Shown piece by piece: positions 1-7,097 of a stretch of 64,000 bases of DNA. This DNA comes from an uncultured Lachnospiraceae bacterium (GTDB lineage Bacteria; Bacillota; Clostridia; Lachnospirales; Lachnospiraceae): the NCBI GenBank assembly GCA_910579395.1, contig CAJTUC010000007.1:52915-116914 (forward strand), read 5' to 3'. Numbering within the stretch: position 1 is the first letter of the stretch; every line of letters starts with the position of its first letter. The translations under genes were made by a program, and so were the position numbers. Under the pieces are notes generated by a model. That model saw only the letters and a list, made by a program, of their open reading frames with translations. It did not search any database and was not told the DNA's origin.

Positions 1-2
1 AG

Positions 3-140
3 GGCATTCGACAGGGCGAAGCGCTCCTCACAAAGTTAATCCAGCTTCTGATCGATACGGGCAAAAGCGCAGAAATCCCCCGTATTATCTCTGACTGCGA
101 ATATCGCGAACGGTTATATCAGGAAAATCGTCTGGTCTGA
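3..140 (+). CDS. 3' end of an unidentified protein (partial)
   Basis: An open frame enters from the left edge and ends at a TGA at 138-140, giving 45 C-terminal residues with a helical, charged character (it begins GIRQGEALLTKL and ends YQENRLV). Tails of this kind, with a G-x-x-Q-G-x-x-L start, are seen at the C-terminus of Rpn/PD-(D/E)XK transposase-like nucleases of Clostridia. That match is from memory and weak, so no function is assigned. It converges on the minus-strand NADAR gene 30 bp away. Confidence 0.5.
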   Translation, partial: GIRQGEALLTKLIQLLIDTGKSAEIPRIISDCEYRERLYQENRLV

Positions 141-170
141 GATAAATACGGGCGGTTTCTTTGTTCTTGG

Positions 171-671
171 CTATTCCATCATGCCTGCACCCCCAGCCAG
201 CTCCGTACGCACATACATCAAAGAAAATCCCAGCAGATTCTGTCCCTGCCACGCGTCCATATCATAACGCCTGTCATCTTTCATAGAAAGACCAATCCCC
301 CAGATTTTATCCTGAACCGCACATTCCGCCAAAATGCTGTCTCCCGTATCGAGAAGCGCCTTTTTCAGTTCTTCGTTCTGGCTGAATTTTCCAAACAGGC
401 CTTTCGATACAATGAGCTGCCGCAGGCCGTTCCATATCCGGTCATCATAGCCTTTTACCATACGCCCCAATGCCTTGATTTTTCCTACATCCGATGTTTC
501 CAGAATCTGCCGCGCAATATCGTCATCGCCAAAAAGAACTGCCTTTTGATACATCATGTATTGCTCCATTGAAGAATAGCTGATACCGTCCAGTTCAAAT
601 GCCGAAAGATACCAGTTCCCCAGATAACCGTTTGGCTCATCCGGATTATGAAAACAGATTATTTTCCTCAT
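171..671 (-). CDS. NADAR (YbiA-like) ADP-ribosyl N-glycosidase family protein
   Basis: This is a 166-residue cytosolic protein with the NADAR pattern: an N-terminal F-x-N/G-Y-L-x-N-W-Y region (residues about 7-23), the S-S-M-E-Q-Y-M-x-x-Q-K-A helix (about 34-45) and a C-terminal W-G-I-G-L ... N-L-L-G block (about 123-150). Family members cleave N-glycosidic bonds of ADP-ribosylated guanine or of riboflavin-pathway intermediates; which reaction applies here cannot be read from the sequence. Length is normal for the family. The AAAGG ribosome-binding box lies 14 nt before the ATG, an unusually long spacing seen repeatedly in this window. The downstream neighbour is the partial gene at the left edge. 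Confidence 0.85.
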   Translation of the reverse strand: MRKIICFHNPDEPNGYLGNWYLSAFELDGISYSSMEQYMMYQKAVLFGDDDIARQILETSDVGKIKALGRMVKGYDDRIWNGLRQLIVSKGLFGKFSQNEELKKALLDTGDSILAECAVQDKIWGIGLSMKDDRRYDMDAWQGQNLLGFSLMYVRTELAGGAGMME

Positions 672-721
672 GTCTGTAACCCATTCCTTTCTTTCAATCT
701 ATGATTAGATCATTACAAAAT

Positions 722-1402
722 TCACTCCCCTATGCAACTTAATATTTCCCTAAAATTTTTAATATGATGATCGGCATACGCCATGATGCGGCTTCTGCTT
801 TCATCATCTTTCACTTCAAGCGCCTCTGAAAAAACCGTTTTCATGCCGGCCGATTTTGCTCCGTATAATTCGTCTGACCCGCCATCGCCGACAAATAAAC
901 AAATTTCAGGCGGCACCCCAAGACGCCGCATTGCGAGTTCATAAATATGGATGTCCGGTTTCAAAAGTCCCACATCACAGGAAAAGACCGCTTCATCAAA
1001 AAAAGAAAATAATTTCGATTCTTTCCAATATCTGCAGTCAATCCGGTCGGCATTACTGATCAATCCAATCTGAATCCCTTTCTTTTTTAAAATTTCAAGA
1101 ACACTCGTTATGTCATCAGAGACATTCTGCAGCGCTGCTCTCATCCTCTCCCTGCGCGCCTCCAAAACTTTTTGTCTTTGCGCGGCACTTATTTCAAATG
1201 GTGTGATTGCAGCAATCTTATCGATAATCTCTATTTCGGAATCGACAGTTCCCAAAGCCCTCTCCCGATATAGGGAAGGCTCTTCCGCATAGCGTTCCCA
1301 CTCTTCCCGTGATATGCCCAATAGGTCAAATTCGTTATTTATCTTTCCATACTCCGGTGTTATCAACGTAAAAAACAAATCAAAACAGACAGCTTTTATC
1401 AT
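722..1402 (-). CDS. HAD-superfamily hydrolase
   Basis: A 226-residue HAD-like hydrolase. Motif I reads FDLFFTL near residue 8, so the nucleophile Asp is present but the second, acid/base Asp of phosphatases is replaced by Phe. Motif II is LISNAD, motif III the Lys of GLLKPDI, and motif IV VGDGGSDELYGA. A non-Asp at the second motif I position is typical of dehalogenase-like (DLYGT) branches and makes ordinary phosphatase activity uncertain. A cap domain lies between motifs I and II. The start follows AAAGGAG at good spacing. It sits between the NADAR gene and an AI-2E-type transporter, all on the same strand. Confidence 0.85.
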   Translation of the reverse strand: MIKAVCFDLFFTLITPEYGKINNEFDLLGISREEWERYAEEPSLYRERALGTVDSEIEIIDKIAAITPFEISAAQRQKVLEARRERMRAALQNVSDDITSVLEILKKKGIQIGLISNADRIDCRYWKESKLFSFFDEAVFSCDVGLLKPDIHIYELAMRRLGVPPEICLFVGDGGSDELYGAKSAGMKTVFSEALEVKDDESRSRIMAYADHHIKNFREILSCIGE

Positions 1403-1421
1403 GTGAAGGCTCCTTTATATA

Positions 1422-2570
1422 TCAAACATTTTTCCTCTTCTTCCCATTCCTCTCATTCACATCCTCGCGTAGCAGCGCATACACAGTCGATAAAATCGGA
1501 ATGAAGATCAGCATCCCCACTACGCCCATCAGACTTCCGCCAATTGTCACCGCCGCAAGTACCCAGATGGACGGCAGACCCACCGAATTCCCTACCACAT
1601 GAGGATAAATCAGGTTTCCTTCTATCTGCTGCAGCACAATGAAAAGGACCAGGAACCAGATTGCCTTCACCGGATCATCTACCATGATGAGGAATGCTCC
1701 CACAAAACAGCCTATGAAAGCCCCGACAATCGGTATTAATGCCGTAAATGCGATCAACACGCCAACCATGACAGCATAAGGGAATCCGAAAAGCGCCATA
1801 GTAATGACAAACATCGTCCCCAGAATCACCGCCTCCATACACTGCCCCGTGATAAAGCTGCTGAAATTTCTGCCCGCCAGAGAAGTCACTTCCAACACTT
1901 TATCATACACCTTCTGCGGAAAATAGGCATGGAGTATCCGCCTGAACTGACTGCCCAGCTTTTCCTTCTGTGACAGTATGTAGAAGGAAAATACGAGCGC
2001 TACAAAAAGATTGACAACGCCGCCGATAATGGTAGATGCCACCGTTACCGTAGAACTCACCACACTTCCCAACCCGTTCTGCAGGAAATCGATTACCGTA
2101 TCGACTATAGAATCCCAATTCGTCTCCGCCGGGTCAAATTCTTCTAACAGGGCTATCAGCTGCGGCTGGGAAGCAAACAGCTCTTCCAGCCAGATTTGCA
2201 CATCCGCAAGAAACTTCGGTATTTTATTTCCAAGCTCTATCATCGTTTTAGTCACCTGCGGCACTACCGTGACCGTAACGAATACAATGACCAATACGAC
2301 CGCTGCAAACGCCAAAAAAATACTTGCCGGACGCTTCACTTTCTCCACTTTCGGATTTTTCGCCTTTGAAAACAGGCTTTTTTCTATCGCCTTCATGGGA
2401 ATATTCAGTACGAAAGCGATTGCCGCACCATAAATGAATGGCCGCACAATACTCAACAGGAAAAAAATTCCTTCCAACAAAACATCCAGTTTTACTACCG
2501 CAAGACATACCACCGCCGTAAACAGAATCAATCCTCTGATTTTTTTCATGTTCCCTTTGTTTAAATCCAT
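1422..2570 (-). CDS. AI-2E family transporter (PF01594-type membrane protein)
   Basis: A 382-residue integral membrane protein with the AI-2E/PerM layout: N-terminal hydrophobic hairpins (about 12-55 and 80-105), a soluble middle part with PQVTKTMIELGNKIPKF, then a run of C-terminal helices including the conserved QQIEGNLIYPHVVG and SVGLPSIWVL blocks (about 315-345). Members export small molecules or act as Na+/H+ antiporters; the substrate cannot be told from sequence. Length is usual for the family. The ATG is preceded by AAAAGGAG. The HAD gene follows 19 bp downstream. Confidence 0.9.
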   Translation of the reverse strand: MDLNKGNMKKIRGLILFTAVVCLAVVKLDVLLEGIFFLLSIVRPFIYGAAIAFVLNIPMKAIEKSLFSKAKNPKVEKVKRPASIFLAFAAVVLVIVFVTVTVVPQVTKTMIELGNKIPKFLADVQIWLEELFASQPQLIALLEEFDPAETNWDSIVDTVIDFLQNGLGSVVSSTVTVASTIIGGVVNLFVALVFSFYILSQKEKLGSQFRRILHAYFPQKVYDKVLEVTSLAGRNFSSFITGQCMEAVILGTMFVITMALFGFPYAVMVGVLIAFTALIPIVGAFIGCFVGAFLIMVDDPVKAIWFLVLFIVLQQIEGNLIYPHVVGNSVGLPSIWVLAAVTIGGSLMGVVGMLIFIPILSTVYALLREDVNERNGKKRKNV

Positions 2571-2876
2571 AAATTTCTCCTTTTAACTGCTGCCGGAACG
2601 CTCCGCAAAAATGTTCCCATAAAACCTTCCGACAAAATGATTGCCACATATTACCACCGCACTAATAGTATACACGAAAACAGCCTATATCATAGTTAAA
2701 TTTTTGTTAAATAATGTTAAATAATGTATTTTGCATGACCAGCCCTTCTTTCACGATACAGTTCATGATAAAATATTCCTGATTCCTGTCAATGATACAG
2801 GACAAAATCCGGCAGACAAAGTCGGAACAGCCTTTCCAGCTTGTCGTATACTGGATTTCAGCAGGGAGGTGTTCAC
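2571..2876. other. Divergent intergenic region with AT-rich tandem repeat
   Basis: This 306-bp region separates the divergently transcribed AI-2E and AraC genes. It contains a tandem 10-mer GTTAAATAAT x2 at 2706-2725, which also supplies a promoter-like TTGTTA (2704-2709), a 17-bp spacer and TATTTT (2727-2732) pointing toward araC. A small palindrome CCTGT-N7-ACAGG lies at 2785-2801 in the presumed araC leader. It is a candidate regulator site, not demonstrated. No convincing gene is seen here. Confidence 0.4.
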
Positions 2877-3734
2877 ATGGAATGGACGGAAGCGATCAGC
2901 AGGGCAATCGAATACATCGAAGAACATATTACGGAAAATATTACCGCAGAGGACATTGCAGAGCAGGTGCATATCTCCTCCTTTTATTTCCAAAAGGGAT
3001 TCAGCCTGCTCTGCGGCTGTACGATCGGCGAATATATCCGCAACCGCAGACTGACTCTCGCCGCGGGAGAGCTTGCTGCAGAAAATGTCAGAGTCATCGA
3101 TGTCGCAGTCAAATATTGCTATGATTCTCCGGACAGCTTTACGAAAGCATTTTACAGATTTCATGGTGCTACGCCTTCTATGGTGCAGAAGAATCATTTG
3201 ATGATGAAATCATTCGCACCGCTGAAAATCAAATTAACATTGGAAGGTGGTTATAAGATGGATTACAAATTAATGAAAAAAGAAAGCTTCACCGTTATGG
3301 GCACAATGCAGAAATTCTCGTATGAAGAAGCAAACACGGCAATTCCCGCCTTTTGGAGAGAACACTCTGAAAAAGGCCGCCATCAGTATGTAAACGGCAT
3401 GTTCGGCATCAATATCGACGAATCAATGGGATTTGATGAATTTAAATACCTGATCGCCGATTTGTACAATCCCGCGCGCAATGTACCGGAAGGCTTCACG
3501 ACTGTCACAATCCCCGCACTCACCTGGGCAGTTTTCCCTTGCAGAGGCGCTCTTCCGAACTCTATGGCCGGCATAAATACCAAAATTTTCTCGGAATGGC
3601 TTCCGGCGCTTAAAGAATACGAATTTGCAGCCGGCTACTGCATTGAAATGTATAGCAACCCGCAGGAATATGCAAACGGCGTAAACGATGAAAACTACTA
3701 TGCGGAAATCTGGATTCCCGTAAAAAAGAAATAA
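2877..3734 (+). CDS. AraC family regulator with GyrI-like effector domain
   Basis: A 285-residue regulator. The N-terminal ~100 residues hold the double helix-turn-helix of AraC/XylS proteins (DIAEQVHISSFYFQKGF and the RVIDVAVKYCYDSPDSFTKAF block), followed by a C-terminal GyrI-like domain (about 130-285) of the kind that binds small amphipathic effectors. This N-HTH/C-GyrI order is typical of Rob/BltR-like sensors in Firmicutes. The start at 2877 is chosen because GGGAGG stands 8 nt upstream; the frame opens earlier only at a TTG. It ends in a shared hairpin terminator with the convergent GH53 gene. Targets are unknown; the divergent AI-2E gene is a candidate. Confidence 0.85.
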   Translation: MEWTEAISRAIEYIEEHITENITAEDIAEQVHISSFYFQKGFSLLCGCTIGEYIRNRRLTLAAGELAAENVRVIDVAVKYCYDSPDSFTKAFYRFHGATPSMVQKNHLMMKSFAPLKIKLTLEGGYKMDYKLMKKESFTVMGTMQKFSYEEANTAIPAFWREHSEKGRHQYVNGMFGINIDESMGFDEFKYLIADLYNPARNVPEGFTTVTIPALTWAVFPCRGALPNSMAGINTKIFSEWLPALKEYEFAAGYCIEMYSNPQEYANGVNDENYYAEIWIPVKKK

Positions 3735-3771
3735 CCAAAAAGAATAACAACCGGAAAAAGAACTGAAAAAG

Positions 3772-3813
3772 AATATAGAGCGCTCCAAAAAACGGAACGC
3801 TCTATATTTCTTT
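3772..3813. terminator. Bidirectional hairpin terminator
   Basis: The arms AATATAGAGCG (3772-3782) and CGCTCTATATT (3798-3808) pair perfectly, with inner CC/GG pairing. The stem is followed by TTCTTTT on the plus strand and preceded by A-rich sequence, so it can serve both the AraC gene and the convergent galactanase gene. Confidence 0.8.
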
Positions 3814-3858
3814 TATGATGCCATTTATTTTGTCTTTTCTTTTATTTTACCGTTTCCT

Positions 3859-6075
3859 CTATTTCACCTGATACAGATAAAAGTCATCCAGTGTCCCCCA
3901 GCCCTTGGCCGCACAGCTGATGGACGCACCGACGGTCAACGTACCGTCCTCACCTACCGTAATATCCGAGATTACAGGCTCCTGCCAGTTGCACCAGCCC
4001 GTCACGCCGGTATCCTCCGTCAGCCGCTCTTTTCCGTTATCCGCATAGATATACATTTCCGCGTTGTCACCGGCATCGCCGCCCTGCAGATAAAGCCCGA
4101 ACTCATAAGTTCCCGGCATAAGTCCCGTAATGGTCTGCTCGACCGTAAAGGAAACCTCATCGGTCGAATAATAATGCAGAGACATAACACCGCTGTACGC
4201 ATCCGATTCTTTATTCTGAAAATCCGTCATGCCGCTGCCGCCTGCCGTTATGACCCACATAGAAGTATCTTCTTCCTCAAAACTGCTGTTCGCGACCATG
4301 TTCAGCCTGTTCACGGATACTTTCGCAGTGACCTTTTCGTTTTCCAGAAATTCGATCACAGACGCAGAAGGCGCAACGTCTTCCTTAAAATCCGCCTCTG
4401 TCATGAACACACCGTCCACTTCATACGTTCCGCTCGCGGAAGTATCGATTGCCGCTGTCTGCGCTGCATCCCACAGAACCGGAATATCCACAATACTCCT
4501 GTCATTATAAACGACGCTCACCGTCTCCGGCATAACGAGCTCCGCGTCTAACGGCACATTAATCTCCACCGGCAGAATGCTCTCCACCGTCTGCTCCACA
4601 ATCGTACCGCAATACAGATATCTGAACACCTTCAAAGATTCCAGCGGATGTCCTTCATAATCGAAAAGCGCCTGATTATCCCAGGAACTGCCGCCATAAT
4701 ATACGCCCGCATCTTTCGGGTCATAAGCTGCGGCATAACTGGAAGCCCAGCCGGAGCCGTTCTTTTCCCAGGATTCCCGGTTCGCTGAAAGCACCGCCGC
4801 CGCATCCGCCGCATCTTCTTCATAAACACCTACCGGAATCCATGCAGGCTCCCAATAGAAAACGCCCAGCCCGGCGTCTCCCACATCGGCCACAGCCGCG
4901 CAGACATCCCGGATTTCATTCGTCTGACCCTGCTCACTCGCCGCATACTCCGGTATCAAAGAACCCTCGTCAATACTGTTCGCAGAGCCGTCTCCATCCC
5001 CTGTCGTATAAGGATAGGAAGTTTCCGCTACCATGACTTTTTTCCCATATGTTTCTGCAAGTTCCTGCAGAACATCTGTCAGATTTTCCAGACTCCCATG
5101 CCAGAAAGGATAATAGGATACGGCAAAAATATCATAGTCGATTTCCTTTTCCAACAACTTCTGCGCATTGCCAATCGTACCGCTTTTGTCCGAAACATCC
5201 GTAAAATGAACTGCAATCTGAATGTCCTGTCCTGTTTCCTGCGCAATTTCTCTGACCGCCTTAGAACCAGCCTGCATCAGCTGCCGCCGTTTCGTCCAGT
5301 CGGTCTCGCCGGACATCCCGTTATTGATCTCGTTTCCAATCTGCACCATACCGACTACGGCGCCCGCATCAATGATTTCGGAAAGACTTTCCTTCGTGAA
5401 CTGATAAAGCGCTTCCGATTTATCTTCGATTGCCATGCCTTCCCATGCTTTCGGGCACTGCTGCTTATTCGGATCCGCCCAAAAATCGGAATAATGATAA
5501 TCCACGCAGAGCTTCATCCCGTACTTCGCCGCCCGTGCGCCGATTTCTGCAGCCGCAGCCGTATCGTTATTTCCGCCGCCATAGCCGTTGCCGTTTTCAT
5601 CAAAAGGGTCATTCCAGACGCGCACACGGATATAATTCACGCCGTGTTGCGCCAATGTCTGAAAAAGGTCCTGTTCCTCTCCTGCTTCATTATAATAAAC
5701 GACACCGCTCTTTTCCTCCACAAGCACACTGGAAATATCCACGCCCCGGATAAAATCTTCCGACAGACCCGCGATCGGTTCCACATAAATGCCTGCTTCC
5801 TCCGCTTCTGCGGGCAGTTCATAAAGAACCGCATCCACAGGCCATTCCGCCTTCGGCGCCGGGCCTTCTGCTTCTGTATTCTGTACTCCTTCCGGCTTTT
5901 CTGCATTCTCCGAGGCTGCCGCTTCCCCCGCATTTTCTGCGGGTGGAGCCGGGCTTTCCACACTTTCTGCAGGAGACGCCGCCTCCTGCCCTGCCGCATT
6001 TCCACAGCCCGAAAGCCCAAGCAGCGCACATATGGCCACCGCCGCAATACACTGATTTTTCCATTGTCTTCCCAT
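3859..6075 (-). CDS. GH53 endo-beta-1,4-galactanase lipoprotein
   Basis: A 738-residue secreted lipoprotein predicted to cut beta-1,4-galactan side chains of pectin at the cell surface. The lipobox LSGC (Cys24) is followed by an Ala/Glu/Pro-rich linker to about residue 90. The GH53 TIM barrel spans about 100-450, with general acid/base E249 in QIGNEI and nucleophile E351 in VMVAETSYPY. Then come a bacterial Ig-like domain (about 500-570) and a C-terminal beta-sandwich (about 590-735) resembling galactan-binding CBM61. The start at 6075 is preferred over 6090 because GGGAGG lies 8 nt before it. The gene begins 25 bp after long-hairpin repeat 1. No other galactan-use genes are adjacent. Confidence 0.9.
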   Translation of the reverse strand: MGRQWKNQCIAAVAICALLGLSGCGNAAGQEAASPAESVESPAPPAENAGEAAASENAEKPEGVQNTEAEGPAPKAEWPVDAVLYELPAEAEEAGIYVEPIAGLSEDFIRGVDISSVLVEEKSGVVYYNEAGEEQDLFQTLAQHGVNYIRVRVWNDPFDENGNGYGGGNNDTAAAAEIGARAAKYGMKLCVDYHYSDFWADPNKQQCPKAWEGMAIEDKSEALYQFTKESLSEIIDAGAVVGMVQIGNEINNGMSGETDWTKRRQLMQAGSKAVREIAQETGQDIQIAVHFTDVSDKSGTIGNAQKLLEKEIDYDIFAVSYYPFWHGSLENLTDVLQELAETYGKKVMVAETSYPYTTGDGDGSANSIDEGSLIPEYAASEQGQTNEIRDVCAAVADVGDAGLGVFYWEPAWIPVGVYEEDAADAAAVLSANRESWEKNGSGWASSYAAAYDPKDAGVYYGGSSWDNQALFDYEGHPLESLKVFRYLYCGTIVEQTVESILPVEINVPLDAELVMPETVSVVYNDRSIVDIPVLWDAAQTAAIDTSASGTYEVDGVFMTEADFKEDVAPSASVIEFLENEKVTAKVSVNRLNMVANSSFEEEDTSMWVITAGGSGMTDFQNKESDAYSGVMSLHYYSTDEVSFTVEQTITGLMPGTYEFGLYLQGGDAGDNAEMYIYADNGKERLTEDTGVTGWCNWQEPVISDITVGEDGTLTVGASISCAAKGWGTLDDFYLYQVK

Positions 6076-6100
6076 GACAATTCCTCCCACTATCCATTAT

Positions 6101-6267
6101 TACAGTTCAGCGGGTATCCTGCCGGAGCAGCGTTCTCTTTGGAGGCCCTTGAGAGATGTCAGCGCTTAGCGAGGTTCTTTCGAGCTTAGCGCCTGTTACA
6201 TCTCTCGCGGAGCGAAAGCGTGCCTCCAAAGAGAACGCTGCTCCGGCAGGATACCCGCTGAACTGTA
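6101..6267 (-). repeat. Long hairpin repeat, copy 1 (perfect 46-bp arms)
   Basis: The left arm 6101-6146 and right arm 6222-6267 are exact reverse complements over 46 bp. The 75-bp centre folds further: GAGAGATGT pairs with ACATCTCTC, and GCGCTTAGC with GCTTAGCGC (one mismatch). Reverse-complemented, the centre aligns closely with that of copy 2 at 13426-13597, while the arm sequences differ but stay palindromic. The element sits directly 5' of the GH53 gene. It may be a miniature mobile palindrome, a structured RNA or a transcription barrier; no transposase is nearby. Confidence 0.9.
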
Positions 6268-6304
6268 ATTTATTATACTACATTCCGCTCTCTAAAAAAA
6301 GGGC

Positions 6305-6334
6305 TTGCGAAAGCATAGCCATCTATGCTATAAT
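6305..6334 (+). promoter_or_regulatory. Promoter of tRNA-Trp with palindromic spacer
   Basis: TTGCGA (6305-6310) and TATAAT (6329-6334) are separated by 18 bp and lie 43 bp before the tRNA. The spacer contains the perfect palindrome AGCATAG-CCAT-CTATGCT (6312-6329), which abuts the -10 box. It could be an operator or chance. Confidence 0.7.
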
Positions 6335-6376
6335 ACAATTCGGTGATTACAAAAAGAGTTTTTTCATCTTACAGAT

Positions 6377-6447
6377 AGGGGCATAGTTCAAAGGTAGAAC
6401 AGTGGTCTCCAAAACCATCGATGTGGGTTCGATTCCTACTGCCCCTG
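6377..6447 (+). tRNA. tRNA-Trp (CCA anticodon)
   Basis: A full cloverleaf is visible: acceptor AGGGGCA/TGCCCCT with discriminator G, a D-arm with AGTTCAAAGGTAGAAC, an anticodon loop CTCCAAA giving anticodon CCA, and a T-arm with GTGGGTTCGATTCCTAC. The 3' CCA is not encoded. It has its own promoter and a downstream hairpin, so it is a single-gene unit between the long hairpin repeat and a lipoprotein gene. Confidence 0.95.
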
Positions 6448-6451
6448 TAGT

Positions 6452-6495
6452 AAATCCCTGAAGATAACGTATTGATACGCTGTTTTCAGGGATTT
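6452..6495 (+). terminator. Hairpin after tRNA-Trp
   Basis: AAATCCCTGAA (6452-6462) pairs with TTCAGGGATTT (6485-6495), and the loop holds a smaller CGTAT/ATACG stem. The run of T after the stem is weak, so termination efficiency is uncertain. Confidence 0.6.
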
Positions 6496-6541
6496 CCAGC
6501 ATTTTCCTATAATATACCAAGCAAAAAGGAATGGTTTATCC

Positions 6542-7057
6542 ATGAATACCCACAAGTCAGTTTTTGTACTGCCTCTTATAATGCTTTTCCTCACTGCCTG
6601 CGGAAAAGATACGCAGCTTTTAACGGCAGCGGATTATGAATTAAATCAGGAAAACAATACGACCAGCAAAGGCATCGGCATCGGTGATACCCCGGAAACC
6701 TTTCTGGACGCTTACGGTGATTATGATATTGAGACTTCCATAGAATATGGCCCCTATCAGGCATTACATACCGATGAGATTCCTTTTACGGATTCCATTC
6801 GAACAATCCTGCCAACATTTTTTATTGATGGAGCCCCTGTCACAATCGAACAGATCTGTACGGAAAATGAAATTGAACGGGCCGACTTGTTATCTCTTCT
6901 CAGCTCGGAAGAATATCTACAGAACCATACCGTCATCTATAACTATATGATTTTCACATGGGAAGACGGCTTCATCACCGATATCCACTCGGAATTCATG
7001 GACTATAACGAAGACGCATCCTACTACGAAGATTTGGAAGCCGAACCATCAAAATGA
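6542..7057 (+). CDS. Small putative lipoprotein of unknown function
   Basis: A 171-residue protein with a short signal peptide and lipobox LTAC (Cys20), so predicted to be lipid-anchored on the outer face of the membrane. The mature part is acidic (GIGIGDTPETFLDAYGDYDIE, then a C-terminal DYNEDASYYEDLEAE tail) and carries no motif I can name. The AAAGG box lies 12 nt upstream, and between it and the start is a 4-codon frame, MVYP, whose TGA overlaps the gene's ATG (ATGA). It is transcribed alone on the plus strand and ends in a strong hairpin. Confidence 0.8.
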   Translation: MNTHKSVFVLPLIMLFLTACGKDTQLLTAADYELNQENNTTSKGIGIGDTPETFLDAYGDYDIETSIEYGPYQALHTDEIPFTDSIRTILPTFFIDGAPVTIEQICTENEIERADLLSLLSSEEYLQNHTVIYNYMIFTWEDGFITDIHSEFMDYNEDASYYEDLEAEPSK

Positions 7058-7059
7058 TG

Positions 7060-7090
7060 AAAAGCGCAGACATCAAAGTCTGCGCTTTTT
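7060..7090. terminator. Bidirectional hairpin terminator
   Basis: AAAAGCGCAGAC and GTCTGCGCTTTTT form a 12-bp stem with a 6-nt loop. T-runs on both strands suit termination of the plus-strand lipoprotein gene and of the convergent ABC exporter operon. Confidence 0.9.
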
Positions 7091-7097
7091 ATAATCC

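Noticed and set aside
5098..6189. 363-residue plus-strand open frame opposite the GH53 gene
   Set aside because: It lies over a complete GH53 enzyme with catalytic residues, its translation is rich in Arg/His/Cys/Phe as expected for an antisense shadow, and it runs into the long hairpin repeat.
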